Shown here piece by piece: positions 1 through 8,046 of a stretch of DNA of 64,000 nt; the stretch's first letter is position 1, and each line of letters starts with the position of its first letter. The stretch is from Lentzea aerocolonigenes (GTDB lineage Bacteria; Actinomycetota; Actinomycetes; Mycobacteriales; Pseudonocardiaceae). Position numbers and translations under genes: made by a program. The stretch is from assembly GCF_000974445.1 (NCBI RefSeq), contig NZ_BBOJ01000006.1, positions 186,001 to 250,000 of the forward strand, read 5' to 3'. The notes under the pieces are model-generated. The model ran no database searches and was not told where the DNA came from. It saw nothing but the letters and a program-made list of their open reading frames with translations.

Positions 1-709
1 CGATGACGGCGGCGATGTCGGCGTCGGCGACGGTGCGCGCGTGGTCGGCGATCAGGTGCAGCACGTCGTCGGTGTTGGTTCCGGCCAGCAGCGCGGCGGT
101 GATCTCGACGCTGGCGTGCTGCCACGCGGCACGGCGCTGGGCCTCGGTGTAGAGCCGCGCGTTGTCGACGGCGACGGCGGCGAACCCGGCGAGCGACTCG
201 ACCAGTGCCTCGTCCTCGGCGCTGAAGTCGTGGCCGCCCTGTTTCTCGGTCAGGTAGAGGTTTCCGAAGGCCTGGCCGCGGATGACGATCGGAACGCCGA
301 GGAAGGACCGCATCGGTGGATGGCCGGGTGGGAAACCGGCGGAGGCGGGGTGCGAGGTGAGATCGGCCAGCCGGATCGGACGTGGCTCGGTGATCAGCAG
401 ACCGAGAATGCCCTCGCCGTGCGGCGGGTGCCCGATCTCGAGTGCGATTTCGTCGTCGACACCGCTGTGCACGAACTCCTGCACGACCTTGTCCGGCCCG
501 AGCACTCCCAGCGCGGCATACCGGGCGTCGACGAGGTCTTTCGCCGCATCGACGATGTGGCGCAGCACCACGGGCAGCTCGACGTGGGAGGCCACCAGAT
601 GGCCTGCCCGCAGGAGCGCCCACAGCCGTTCGGTGCGGGCGGTGCCGGGAAGCCTGAGCGGGTCGGCAGGGCTGGAGGGCGGATCAGATTTCCTGCCGTG
701 CTCGGTCAC
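1..709 (-). CDS. GAF-domain sensor histidine kinase, DevS/DosT-like (partial, runs off left edge)
   Basis: The N-terminal 236 codons of a minus-strand gene that leaves the window at base 1. The GTG start at 707-709 is chosen because GGAGGAG lies about 7 nt upstream. The translation opens with a short polar leader, then the helix ERLWALLRAGHLV, a GAF domain with RYAALGVLGP and the motif RSFLGVPIVIRG near residue 135, then NLYLTEK, the linker VAVDNARLYTEAQRR and the start of a second GAF domain. This is the layout of DevS/DosT-type kinases, which sense O2/NO/redox and phosphorylate a DevR/DosR regulator. The His-box and ATPase domains lie outside the window, and so does any partner regulator. 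It is divergent from the pyridoxamine-oxidase-fold gene at 874. Whether GAF1 binds heme cannot be decided here. Confidence 0.85.
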   Translation of the reverse strand, partial: MTEHGRKSDPPSSPADPLRLPGTARTERLWALLRAGHLVASHVELPVVLRHIVDAAKDLVDARYAALGVLGPDKVVQEFVHSGVDDEIALEIGHPPHGEGILGLLITEPRPIRLADLTSHPASAGFPPGHPPMRSFLGVPIVIRGQAFGNLYLTEKQGGHDFSAEDEALVESLAGFAAVAVDNARLYTEAQRRAAWQHASVEITAALLAGTNTDDVLHLIADHARTVADADIAAVI

Positions 710-792
710 GCTCGCCTCCTCCGCGACGATCTGGTGGACAGTGTCCATGATGGTCGCGCGGGACGGGTGGTGCCGAGCGGCTCCCGCGCCAC

Positions 793-806
793 GGGACCTC
801 TGGCAC
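793..806. promoter_or_regulatory. Possible DosR/DevR-type box
   Basis: GGGACCTCTGGCAC partly matches the 14-bp core GGGACTTNNGNCCC of DosR/DevR sites. It lies between the divergent kinase (start 709) and the PPOX-fold gene (start 874), 68 bp upstream of the latter. A weaker GGGACGGGTGGTGCC lies at 760-774. Inferred by eye only. Confidence 0.35.
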
Positions 807-873
807 TGCGCGTGCTGCGGCACTGACGCTCATCCTCGATGCTGGAACCGTTGTCTCGTCCCTGGGAGTCGTC

Positions 874-1296
874 GTGTCAGATCGGCAACAGCTCGAGGTC
901 CTGGAGCTCGATGTGTGTCTGGCGTTGCTGCAGACCGTGCGGGTGGGACGACTTGTCTTCACCGAGGACGCGCTGCCGGCGGTGCAACCTGTCAACTTCC
1001 GGATGCACCGGGGGCAGGTGGTCATCCGGGTGGCCGGCGGGGCCAAACTCGCCGCTGCGACCGGGAACTCCGTGGTCGCCCTCGAGGCCGACGAGCTGGA
1101 CCCGGACTTGCGCACCGGGTGGAGCGTGACGGTGGTCGGTCACGCGAGCCTGATCACCGACGTCACCGAGCTCACGGACATCGCCGGCACCTGGCTGCAG
1201 CCGTGGGTGGACGGACGGCGTGACCACTTCGTCCGCATCCAGACAGAGAAAGTCACCGGACGACGCCTGCACTCCCCGGTCGGCACCTCCGCCTGA
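874..1296 (+). CDS. Pyridoxamine 5'-phosphate oxidase-fold (PPOX) family protein
   Basis: A 140-aa protein of the small flavin-binding split-barrel type. The N-terminal pattern CLALLQTVRVGRLVF, then ALPAVQPVNFRMHRGQVVIR and GWSVTVVGHASLI in the middle, is the usual signature of actinobacterial PPOX-fold proteins (Rv2004/Rv3129-type neighbours in DosR regulons). These bind FMN or F420, and their substrate is normally unknown. The GTG start at 874 follows GGGAG at about 6 nt. It converges with the cupin gene, 7 bp separating the two stops. A related copy sits at 7645. Its place beside a DevS-like kinase suggests hypoxic induction. Confidence 0.8.
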   Translation: MSDRQQLEVLELDVCLALLQTVRVGRLVFTEDALPAVQPVNFRMHRGQVVIRVAGGAKLAAATGNSVVALEADELDPDLRTGWSVTVVGHASLITDVTELTDIAGTWLQPWVDGRRDHFVRIQTEKVTGRRLHSPVGTSA

Positions 1297-1303
1297 TCGC
1301 AGC

Positions 1304-1639
1304 TCAACGAAGTGCAACGGTGAGCAGGACGACCGCGTCCGCGAGTGCGGTCAACCCGTGGCGCTGCGGCGGAATGACCGCGAGCCGGCCGCTTTCCAGG
1401 ACCCACTCGTCGTCGGGGGTGTGCAGCCGGACCGTTCCTGTGATCACGTGGAGAGTCGCGGCGGGCGGCGAGTCGTGCTCGGCGAGTTCAGCTCCCTCGG
1501 CCAGCGCGATGAGCGTGACGCGTTGCGAGGAGCCGGACACCAGCGTCCGCGTCGCACGACGGGACCCGTGCTCGCGAGCCTGGGCGAGCAACTCCGGGCC
1601 GAGGGCGTCGAGCGAGGACACAGTCGGGTGGTCGGTCAC
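1304..1639 (-). CDS. Small cupin-domain protein
   Basis: A 111-aa single-domain cupin translated from a GTG at 1639 that overlaps the stop of the upstream transporter gene by 4 nt (GTGA), so the two are translationally coupled. The barrel is seen in VTLIALAEGAELAEHDSP, LHVITGTVRLHTPD and VLESGRLAVIPPQRHGLTAL. One His in the first motif and one in the second are kept, so a metal site is plausible but incomplete compared with classical cupins. The family includes sensors and small-molecule-binding proteins; no substrate can be named. Downstream of a nitrate/nitrite transporter it may be an accessory or regulatory protein. Confidence 0.75.
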   Translation of the reverse strand: MTDHPTVSSLDALGPELLAQAREHGSRRATRTLVSGSSQRVTLIALAEGAELAEHDSPPAATLHVITGTVRLHTPDDEWVLESGRLAVIPPQRHGLTALADAVVLLTVALR

Positions 1640-2898
1640 CGCACAGGCTCCCATCCGGGTTCCGCGTCGTGCAGCGAGCGCTGCACGACGGTGACGGTGA
1701 AGGCCAGCGTGCCCGCGGCGACCACGGCCAGCGCCGCCAGCCCGAGCGCATAGGAGTCGAACGCACCGTAGAGGGCGCCCATCACCAGCGGCGGGACGAA
1801 CCCGCCCAGACCGCCCGCGGCACCGACCACGCCGGTCACCGAGCCGACCTTGGTCCCCGGCGCCAGCAGCGCGACGAGCGCGAACACCGCGCCGCTGCCC
1901 GCGCCGAGCGCGGCCGCCATCGACAGGAACGCGATCGTGCCCAGTGGCATCAACGACGGCGTGAACGCCTGCACCGCGGCTCCGGCGGTCACGACGCCCA
2001 GCGCCGCTGCCAGCACCCGCACCGGGCCGATCCGGTCGGACAGCCAGCCGCCGACCGGACGCATCAGCACCGCGAGCAGCACGAATCCGGCCATTCGGTT
2101 CGCCGCGTCGGCCTGGGTCAGTCCGTAAGCGGTCTTCAAGTAGGCGGGCAGGTACACCGAGAACGCCACGTACCCGCCGAACGCCACCGCGTACAGCAAC
2201 GATGCCTGCCAGGTCACCGGCAGTCGAGCGGTGTCCAGCAGGCGGCGCGTGACCGACTCGGTGGGCACCGTCCGTCCTGGAGCGTCGCGCAACAACAGCG
2301 CCGCAAGAACCGCGTAGACCGCCAGCACCACCGCTGTCACGATGAACGGCGTCGCCACCCCGCCGGAGCCGACCAGGCGAACGGTGGTCAGCGCACTGAT
2401 CGCGGTGCCGCCCATGCCCGCGCCGAAGATCCCGATCGCCAGCCCGCGCCGCTCGGGCGGGAACCAGGCGTTGACGAAGGGCACCCCGACGGCGAACGCC
2501 GTGCCGCCCAGTCCCAGGAAGAACCCGCCGATCAGGAGCGCGGCGAGCGAGGAGTGCCCGGCCAGCCCGAGGAACAGCACCGGCACGATCGTGATCAGCG
2601 AGATCGCCGGGAACATCGTCCGGCCGCCGAACCGGTCGGTGAGCGCCCCCACCGGGATCCGCCCGACCGAGCCGACCACCACCGGGACGGCGACCAGCAG
2701 AGCCTGTTGGAACGCGCTCAGCCCCAGCGAGTCCTTGAACCGCGGACCGAGCGGGCTCAGCAGCGCCCACGCCCAGAAGTTGATCGCGAACCCGGCCGTG
2801 GCCAGGCTCAGCATCAACGCCCGTTGCCCGGAGGAGGGCGGCGGCGGTGTCTGCCGTTCGGGTGCGACTGTCCTGTCGGCGATCCGGTGTGAAGTCAT
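1636..2898 (-). CDS. narK: NarK/NasA-type MFS nitrate/nitrite transporter
   Basis: A 420-aa major-facilitator protein with about 12 hydrophobic segments. The first helix, FAINFWAWALLSPLGPRF, and the loop GRIPVGALTDRFGGRTMF are typical of the nitrate/nitrite porter family. A second glycine-rich nitrate-signature-like stretch, GGLGGFVPPLVMGAL, lies near residue 365. It would import nitrate for the narGHJI reductase and/or export nitrite. The ATG start gives the usual family length. It is divergent from the nitrite-reductase-like gene at 3045, with a DosR-like palindrome in the 146-bp gap, and is followed by the coupled cupin gene. Confidence 0.88.
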   Translation of the reverse strand: MTSHRIADRTVAPERQTPPPPSSGQRALMLSLATAGFAINFWAWALLSPLGPRFKDSLGLSAFQQALLVAVPVVVGSVGRIPVGALTDRFGGRTMFPAISLITIVPVLFLGLAGHSSLAALLIGGFFLGLGGTAFAVGVPFVNAWFPPERRGLAIGIFGAGMGGTAISALTTVRLVGSGGVATPFIVTAVVLAVYAVLAALLLRDAPGRTVPTESVTRRLLDTARLPVTWQASLLYAVAFGGYVAFSVYLPAYLKTAYGLTQADAANRMAGFVLLAVLMRPVGGWLSDRIGPVRVLAAALGVVTAGAAVQAFTPSLMPLGTIAFLSMAAALGAGSGAVFALVALLAPGTKVGSVTGVVGAAGGLGGFVPPLVMGALYGAFDSYALGLAALAVVAAGTLAFTVTVVQRSLHDAEPGWEPVR

Positions 2899-3012
2899 CG
2901 GCTTCTCAGCTCGTCATCTGCGTGGTCGTGTCGGCCCACCGGTCCGGAGGGCTCGCATTCAGCGTCAGCCACTCGGGGTCATCTCTTCAGGGGCGAGGGC
3001 CCGCTGTCGGAC

Positions 3013-3026
3013 AGGACCAACGTCCC
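3013..3026. promoter_or_regulatory. Possible DosR/DevR-type box between narK and the nitrite reductase gene
   Basis: The minus strand reads GGGACGTTGGTCCT, agreeing at most positions with the DosR core GGGACTTNNGNCCC. It lies 115 bp upstream of narK and only 19 bp upstream of the annotated nirK-like start. It could serve both divergent genes, or the nirK-like start may be a later in-frame GTG at 3063. Confidence 0.42.
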
Positions 3027-3044
3027 TACTCGACGCGATGATCA

Positions 3045-5594
3045 GTGAGTTCCCTTGACGGCGTGAAGGAAATCAGCACGCCCGCGCGTGGACACGTGGT
3101 GCGCGGGCGGGTGTTCGTGTGGGCGAACGTCGTGGTGCTCGGCTGGCTGGCACTGGCCGTAATGCTGCTGGCGCTGCACGACGCGTTCCGAGTACCGGTC
3201 TGGGTGGCGCTGCACGCCCTGCTGCTCGGAGCGGTCACCAACGCGATCGTGATCTGGTCTGAACACTTCGTCGTGACGCTGTGCCGAGTCCCGGGGCCGC
3301 CGCCGCGCAGGCTCGCGTTGGGACTGACAGCACTGAATCTGTTCATCCTCATCGCGCTCGTGGGAGTCACGACCGACGTGGCGGTCCTCGCCGGCATCGG
3401 CGGAACGGCGGTGGCCGTGATCGCGGCCGTGCACACCGTCCACCTGCTACGGCTGAAGAAGGTCGCGCTGCCAGGACGTTTCGGCTACCTGACCGGCTTC
3501 TACGGCACCGCGAGCGCCGCCCTGGTCGCGGGCGCGGTGTCGGGCGCCGGTCTGGCGGTCGGCGCCGCCCACTGGTACGCCCGGCTGTGGGCCGCGCACG
3601 TGCACCTCACGTTGCTGGGCTGGATCGGATTGTCGGTGCTGGGCACGCTGTTCACACTGTGGCCGACCACGACGGGCTCGCGGATCCAGCAAGGCACCAT
3701 CACGGCCGCCCGGCGTGCTCTGCCGGTGCTGACAGGAGGGCTGGCACTCGCCACCGGCGGCGTGCTCGCCGCGAACGTGTGGGTGGCCGCAGTCGGTTTG
3801 CTTGGCTACGCAACGGGAATCGCCGTCGCCATCACTCCACTGTGGAGCCGCCCGCGCGGGGCTGCGGCGTGGATGCTCGCGGCCGGCACGGGATGGCTCG
3901 GCATCGCCGTGCTGCTCGACGCCGTCCGCTTGCTGCTCGCCGGGACGGTGGAGGGCCTGCCCGAGGTGATCGGCACCGTCTTGCCGGTCCTGGCGGTGGG
4001 CTTCACCGCTCAGGTGCTCGTGGGCGCGTTGACCTGGTTGCTGCCGGTCGTGCTGGGTCGTGGCCCTGCGGAACACAAGGCCAGCGCGGACGTCCTCGCC
4101 CGCGGCTGGCAGTCGAGGGTCCTCGCGACCAACATCGCGGTCCCACTGGTCGCCTTCGGCTGGCCGGCCTCTGTGAAACAGATCGGCTGGGCCCTCGCGG
4201 CCGTCAGCGTCGCGACGTTCGTCGTCCTGGCCCTGCGGGTGGCGGTCCCGGCGGCGCGGAACCGTGCGCTCACGTCAGAACCCGGCCAGGTGCAACCCCG
4301 CGGTACCACCACCGGCGTGCTGGCGGGGCTGGCTGTTGTCGTGGTCGCAGTCGCGCTGGCCACCAGCGGACACAGCACCACGTCCGCCGTCCCGGACGGG
4401 GCGCGCACCGTTGACGTGACGCTGAGCGGGATGCGGGCGCGACCGGACACGGTGACCGTTCCGGCCGGCACGCGCCTGGTGTTGCGCGTGACCAACCAGG
4501 AGGCGATGCCGCACGATCTGCGCCTGGACAGCGGAGAGAGCACGCCACGGCTCGCACGGGGTGAGACCGCCCTGCTGGACGTCGGACAGGTTCGTGGTGA
4601 CCGGCGTGCCTGGTGCACAGTGGCCGGACACCGCGCCGCGGGCATGACCATGACCATCCGGGTCGACGGCGGCCACCGACACGAACCGTCCGAACAGGAC
4701 AGTCGCGACGCCGCGCCGGCGCTCGACCTCGCCGCCAGTCCCTCGCCCGGATGGAAGCCACGGGACGCCGCGCTGGCTCCGGCAACCGGCACAACGCATC
4801 GCGTCGAGCTGCGGGCCACCGAACAGGACGTGGAGGTCGCCCCAGGACGACGGGAACGACGCTGGACCTTCGCCGAAACCGCACCCGGTCCCGCGCTGCG
4901 CGGGCGCGTCGGCGACCAGTTCGAGATCACCCTGATCAACGACACCACGATGGGCCACGGCATCGACTTCCACGCCGGAGCCCTCGCCCCGGACGGACCG
5001 ATGCGCACCCTCTCCCCCGGTGAGCGTCTGGTCTACCGGTTCACCGCGAACCGTGCCGGGGCGTGGCTCTACCACTGCAGCACGATGCCGATGTCCCAGC
5101 ACATCGCCAACGGCATGTACGGCGCGGTGATCATCGACCCGCCCGGCCTGCCTGCAACGGATCGCGAATACCTCCTCGTGAGCTCCCAGCTGTTCCTCGG
5201 CGCACCGGGCAGCGACGCCCAGGCCGGCAAGATCCGCGCCGGTCAGCCCGACTGCTGGATGTTCAACGGCATGGCCGCCCAGTACGACCACGCCCCGCTC
5301 ATCGGCCGCACCGGCGAGCGCGTCCGGATCTGGGTGGTCAACGCCGGTCCCGGTGACACCACGGCGTTCCACGTCGTCGGCGCCCAGTTCGACACCGTCT
5401 ACCGGGAAGGGGCCTGGCTGCTCCGACCGTCGGACGCCGCCGGGGGCGCCCAGGTGCTGGACCTGGCACCGGCCCAGGGCGGGTTCGTCGAGCTCACCTT
5501 CCCCGAACCCGGCCGTTATCCCTTCGTCGACCACGACATGCGCCACGCCGAGAACGGCGCCCACGGCCTCTTCACCGTCACGGAGCACCAGTGA
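3045..5594 (+). CDS. nirK: Membrane-fused copper nitrite reductase (NirK-like), three cupredoxin domains
   Basis: An 849-aa protein. Residues ~20-430 form about 11-12 membrane segments (NnrS-like region). Residues ~445-545 are a cupredoxin with its own type-1 copper set (MPHDL, WCTVAGHRAAGM). Residues ~590-849 are a two-domain copper nitrite reductase. The NirK ligands are all present: HGIDFH at 638-643 (type-1 His, catalytic Asp641, type-2 His643), YHC at 676-678, His686 and Met691 (QHIANGM), catalytic His776 (FHVVG) and type-2 His830 (VDHD). Expected activity is nitrite to NO, with electrons perhaps entering through the membrane part and first cupredoxin. The start is uncertain: GTG 3045 lacks a clear RBS and GTG 3063 is an alternative. 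The stop overlaps the next gene. Confidence 0.82.
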   Translation: MSSLDGVKEISTPARGHVVRGRVFVWANVVVLGWLALAVMLLALHDAFRVPVWVALHALLLGAVTNAIVIWSEHFVVTLCRVPGPPPRRLALGLTALNLFILIALVGVTTDVAVLAGIGGTAVAVIAAVHTVHLLRLKKVALPGRFGYLTGFYGTASAALVAGAVSGAGLAVGAAHWYARLWAAHVHLTLLGWIGLSVLGTLFTLWPTTTGSRIQQGTITAARRALPVLTGGLALATGGVLAANVWVAAVGLLGYATGIAVAITPLWSRPRGAAAWMLAAGTGWLGIAVLLDAVRLLLAGTVEGLPEVIGTVLPVLAVGFTAQVLVGALTWLLPVVLGRGPAEHKASADVLARGWQSRVLATNIAVPLVAFGWPASVKQIGWALAAVSVATFVVLALRVAVPAARNRALTSEPGQVQPRGTTTGVLAGLAVVVVAVALATSGHSTTSAVPDGARTVDVTLSGMRARPDTVTVPAGTRLVLRVTNQEAMPHDLRLDSGESTPRLARGETALLDVGQVRGDRRAWCTVAGHRAAGMTMTIRVDGGHRHEPSEQDSRDAAPALDLAASPSPGWKPRDAALAPATGTTHRVELRATEQDVEVAPGRRERRWTFAETAPGPALRGRVGDQFEITLINDTTMGHGIDFHAGALAPDGPMRTLSPGERLVYRFTANRAGAWLYHCSTMPMSQHIANGMYGAVIIDPPGLPATDREYLLVSSQLFLGAPGSDAQAGKIRAGQPDCWMFNGMAAQYDHAPLIGRTGERVRIWVVNAGPGDTTAFHVVGAQFDTVYREGAWLLRPSDAAGGAQVLDLAPAQGGFVELTFPEPGRYPFVDHDMRHAENGAHGLFTVTEHQ

Positions 5595-6031
5595 TCGACA
5601 TCTGGACCGTCGTCCGGTTCCTCCACGTGCTCGGCGCCATCATCTGGGTGGGTGGGCAGCTGACCATCACCCTCGTCGTCCTGCCACCCGCGCGCCGGGC
5701 GCTCACGCCGACCGACCGAGCCGACGTGCTGCGGGCGGTGGGCAAGCGGTTCGCGGTCATCACCGCGATGGTGTTCCTGCCCGTCCAGATCACCACGGGC
5801 ATCCTGCTCGCCGACCGCCACGGCGTCACCTGGGCCTCGCTCCTGCACCCCGGCTACGGCAGGGTCCTCGCGACGAAGCTGCTGTTGTTCGTCGTGGTCA
5901 TGGCGGCCACGGCCGTACACGGTGTCGCTCAGGCCAAGCAACGACCGCGCGCGGCCAGAGCCGCCTCCATCACGGCATTGATCGGTTCGGCCGGAGTGGT
6001 GCTGCTCGCGACGGGGCTGGTCGAAGGCTGA
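5591..6031 (+). CDS. CopD/DUF4149-like four-helix membrane protein
   Basis: A 146-aa integral membrane protein with four hydrophobic helices. It begins IDIWTVVRFLHVLGAIIWVGG, the HxxxxxxWxGG pattern of CopD-type and related membrane proteins that bind heme or copper. A further His lies in GYGRVLATKLLLF..AVHGVA. The GTG start at 5591 overlaps the stop of the nitrite reductase gene (GTGA), so the two are translationally coupled. The coupling suggests an electron-transfer or copper-supply role for the reductase; this is inference. It converges with the hydrolase gene, 15 bp between stops. Confidence 0.7.
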   Translation: MIDIWTVVRFLHVLGAIIWVGGQLTITLVVLPPARRALTPTDRADVLRAVGKRFAVITAMVFLPVQITTGILLADRHGVTWASLLHPGYGRVLATKLLLFVVVMAATAVHGVAQAKQRPRAARAASITALIGSAGVVLLATGLVEG

Positions 6032-6046
6032 AGGCCTGCGGCGCCG

Positions 6047-7147
6047 TCAGGCGGTTTCGAGGAGCACTTCGGGACAGCGCTCGGCCAGGCCGTCGAACGC
6101 GGCCCGCCGGTCCTTGAGGTGTCGGTTGAAGAACGCCAGCGAGCAGGCGGTCACGATGTCGTGCGCCCTGTGCTTGTCGATCGGCCCCGTGAGGCCGAGC
6201 CAGCGGGTGAGCGGGGACAGCAGTGGCGCGTCGGAGAAGTCCTGGTGGTACATGCCGGGCACCTGCACCAGGTACGCGTCGCCGGGCATGGTGTCGAACA
6301 CGGCCCGGATGGTGGTGATCGTCCGATCGATGTCCGCCTGCGACCAGCCCTCGCGCTGCATCGTCCCGGCATCTCGGGTGATCCACATCGTGGGCTGGGA
6401 CAAGCCCGATCGGACCACGCTGGACGGCATCCAGACGTCCATCGGAAGGCAGGCGCGGAAACGGGATTCCTGCCTGCAGGCTTCGGCGGCGACCGCGCCG
6501 CCGAGCGACAGTCCGAAGATGCCCACGCGGGACAGATCCAGCCGTCCGGTGAGGATGCCGGTGGGGTCGGCGTGGTTCAGCGCGGTCAGCCGGTCGAGCG
6601 CGAAGACCGCGTCCTGGGCGAGGAACGGGACCACGGTCTCGACGAAGTCGTTGTCCACCATGCGGGAGTCGATCGTCACCAGCCGTCCGTCCGGGAACCG
6701 CACACCGGCTGCCGCGTGCGGGTGGTCGATGGCCGCGACGACGTAGCCGCGCGACACCAGTTCTTCGACCTGCCAGGTGTTGTGCTGCCGATAGCCGCTC
6801 CGGCCGGGCGAGAAGATCAGCACCGGGAAGCTCGGCTCATCGCACGCCGCCGGCGCGGACGCGACGGCGTTCGTGGAGACGTGCTTGAGGCACCGCAAGA
6901 CGAAACTCGGCAGCCCCAGCAGCTTCGCCAGCGGCGCTAGAACGGCGGCGTCGGGAACGTACGGAGCCGGCGTGGCCGATGCGGGACGTGTTGCCGGGTA
7001 CCAGATCTGCACGACCAGTTCACGGCGGTCATCGGGATCGGCGGTGAAGACGTCAGGCCGGTTGGTGTCCACCCAGTGGTGCGTGACCGTGCCGACCGCA
7101 CATGGCCCGGACGGACGCGGTAGACGGAACAACGGTCGCGTCGTCAC
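6047..7147 (-). CDS. Alpha/beta hydrolase, PAF-acetylhydrolase II-like
   Basis: A 366-aa cytosolic alpha/beta hydrolase. The N-terminal pattern VGTVTHHWVD...RELVVQIWYPA, followed by VLIFSPGRSGYR (oxyanion region) and the nucleophile elbow GLSLGG with Ser214, matches bacterial relatives of platelet-activating-factor acetylhydrolase and dienelactone hydrolase. The catalytic His is probably in VPGMYHQDFSDAP near residue 305. The likely reaction is ester hydrolysis of a short-chain lipid or similar; the substrate is unknown. The GTG start overlaps the stop of the HPF-like gene (GTGA), making a two-gene unit whose promoter region carries a DosR-like box. Confidence 0.8.
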   Translation of the reverse strand: MTTRPLFRLPRPSGPCAVGTVTHHWVDTNRPDVFTADPDDRRELVVQIWYPATRPASATPAPYVPDAAVLAPLAKLLGLPSFVLRCLKHVSTNAVASAPAACDEPSFPVLIFSPGRSGYRQHNTWQVEELVSRGYVVAAIDHPHAAAGVRFPDGRLVTIDSRMVDNDFVETVVPFLAQDAVFALDRLTALNHADPTGILTGRLDLSRVGIFGLSLGGAVAAEACRQESRFRACLPMDVWMPSSVVRSGLSQPTMWITRDAGTMQREGWSQADIDRTITTIRAVFDTMPGDAYLVQVPGMYHQDFSDAPLLSPLTRWLGLTGPIDKHRAHDIVTACSLAFFNRHLKDRRAAFDGLAERCPEVLLETA

Positions 7148-7473
7148 TCACGTGCGGCCAGGTGCACTTGCACCCGATCGACCGCGGCCTGTGGCGTGCG
7201 TCCAACACCACGCACCCGGTGGACGCCATCCGGCATGAGGGCGGTCACGTCCGCGAGCACCGCGTCGGGCATCGCCGGATGCGGCATGCGGCTGATCGTC
7301 AGATCGACGGTGTCCGCGGCCGGGAACTCGGCGGCCGCGAGCACGCGCATCCGGCGCAACAGCGGGGAGAACCAGGCGGCAGCCGCTCCCCTGCCCAGGT
7401 GCAGGTGGATCATCGGCTGTGGTGGCGATTCCCACCGGTGTTGCTCGGGAACGTGAACGGTCACGTGTTCCAC
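7144..7473 (-). CDS. Single-domain HPF/RaiA-like (S30AE) protein
   Basis: About 109 aa from GTG 7473 (GTG 7464 is an alternative, and the RBS is weak). The pattern IHLHLGRG, TVDLTISRMPHP, and the end VRGVGRTPQAAVDRVQVHL resembles the ferredoxin-like N-terminal domain of ribosome hibernation promoting factors, in particular the closing helix with PQxAxDxV. Actinobacterial dormancy-linked HPF proteins normally have two such domains (~220-260 aa); only one is present here. If active it would bind the 30S subunit during hypoxia or stasis. Translationally coupled to the hydrolase gene downstream. The family assignment rests on a weak pattern match. Confidence 0.55.
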   Translation of the reverse strand: MEHVTVHVPEQHRWESPPQPMIHLHLGRGAAAAWFSPLLRRMRVLAAAEFPAADTVDLTISRMPHPAMPDAVLADVTALMPDGVHRVRGVGRTPQAAVDRVQVHLAARE

Positions 7474-7500
7474 GATCCAGTCAGGACTGATCTCCGACCA

Positions 7501-7514
7501 GGGACTGTGGACCT
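7501..7514. promoter_or_regulatory. Possible DosR/DevR-type box
   Basis: GGGACTGTGGACCT matches most of the DosR core GGGACTTNNGNCCC. It is 28 bp upstream of the HPF-like gene (minus strand) and about 130 bp upstream of the PPOX gene at 7645, so it could control both directions. Confidence 0.42.
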
Positions 7515-7644
7515 GTCCTGACCGGACCGTTGTGCTCAGCCGCCGACGATCAGCCCGGTGAGATGGGGGCCTTGTGCTCCGTCGCCGGGCTGCGACGAGA
7601 GCCATGCTTGCCTTGTGCCCATTGAACTTCGTTAGGGGGCAGCG

Positions 7645-8046
7645 ATGTTGACGAAGAACGGGGTCGAGCTTTCGCAGGCCGAGTGCTGGGAGATGCTCAA
7701 GACCGCGCATGTCGGCCGTGTGCTCTACACCCGCAACGCGATGCCGCTGGCGCAGCCCGTGCCGTTCGTGCTGCATCGAGGATTGATCGTCTTCAGTCTC
7801 GATCCGGTGACCGCGGCCGGAGTCGTCCGCTACGGCTGCACCGTGGGGGCGTTCCAGGTCGACGATCTGACCGACAGTGGCACGGCCACGCGATCGGTCT
7901 CCGTTCACGGCGAGCTCGGGCTCCTCGAACCCGGCCAGATCGCCGCTGTCGAGGAATGTGGTCTTCCGGCTCACGGAGGCGAGGCGGTCTACGTCTACAT
8001 CGTGCCGGAAGTGCTGATCGGCCGTCGGATCGGCGACTGGTCGTGA
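7645..8046 (+). CDS. Pyridoxamine 5'-phosphate oxidase-fold (PPOX) family protein
   Basis: A 133-aa split-barrel flavin/F420-binding-type protein, paralogous to the one at 874. Both share CWEMLKTAHVGRVLYTRNAMPLAQP-type openings and a central VSVHGEL strand. The ATG start is preceded by AGGGGG at 6 nt. Substrate unknown. Its stop overlaps the start of the CPBP protease gene (GTGA), so the two form an operon. Position beside HPF-like and nitrate genes fits the dormancy-regulon pattern in actinobacteria. Confidence 0.8.
   Translation: MLTKNGVELSQAECWEMLKTAHVGRVLYTRNAMPLAQPVPFVLHRGLIVFSLDPVTAAGVVRYGCTVGAFQVDDLTDSGTATRSVSVHGELGLLEPGQIAAVEECGLPAHGGEAVYVYIVPEVLIGRRIGDWS

Noticed and set aside
1304..2770. 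Minus-strand frame of 488 codons apparently joining the transporter region to the cupin
   Set aside because: The upstream part is an off-frame reading of narK; only the last 111 codons, from GTG 1639, are coding.
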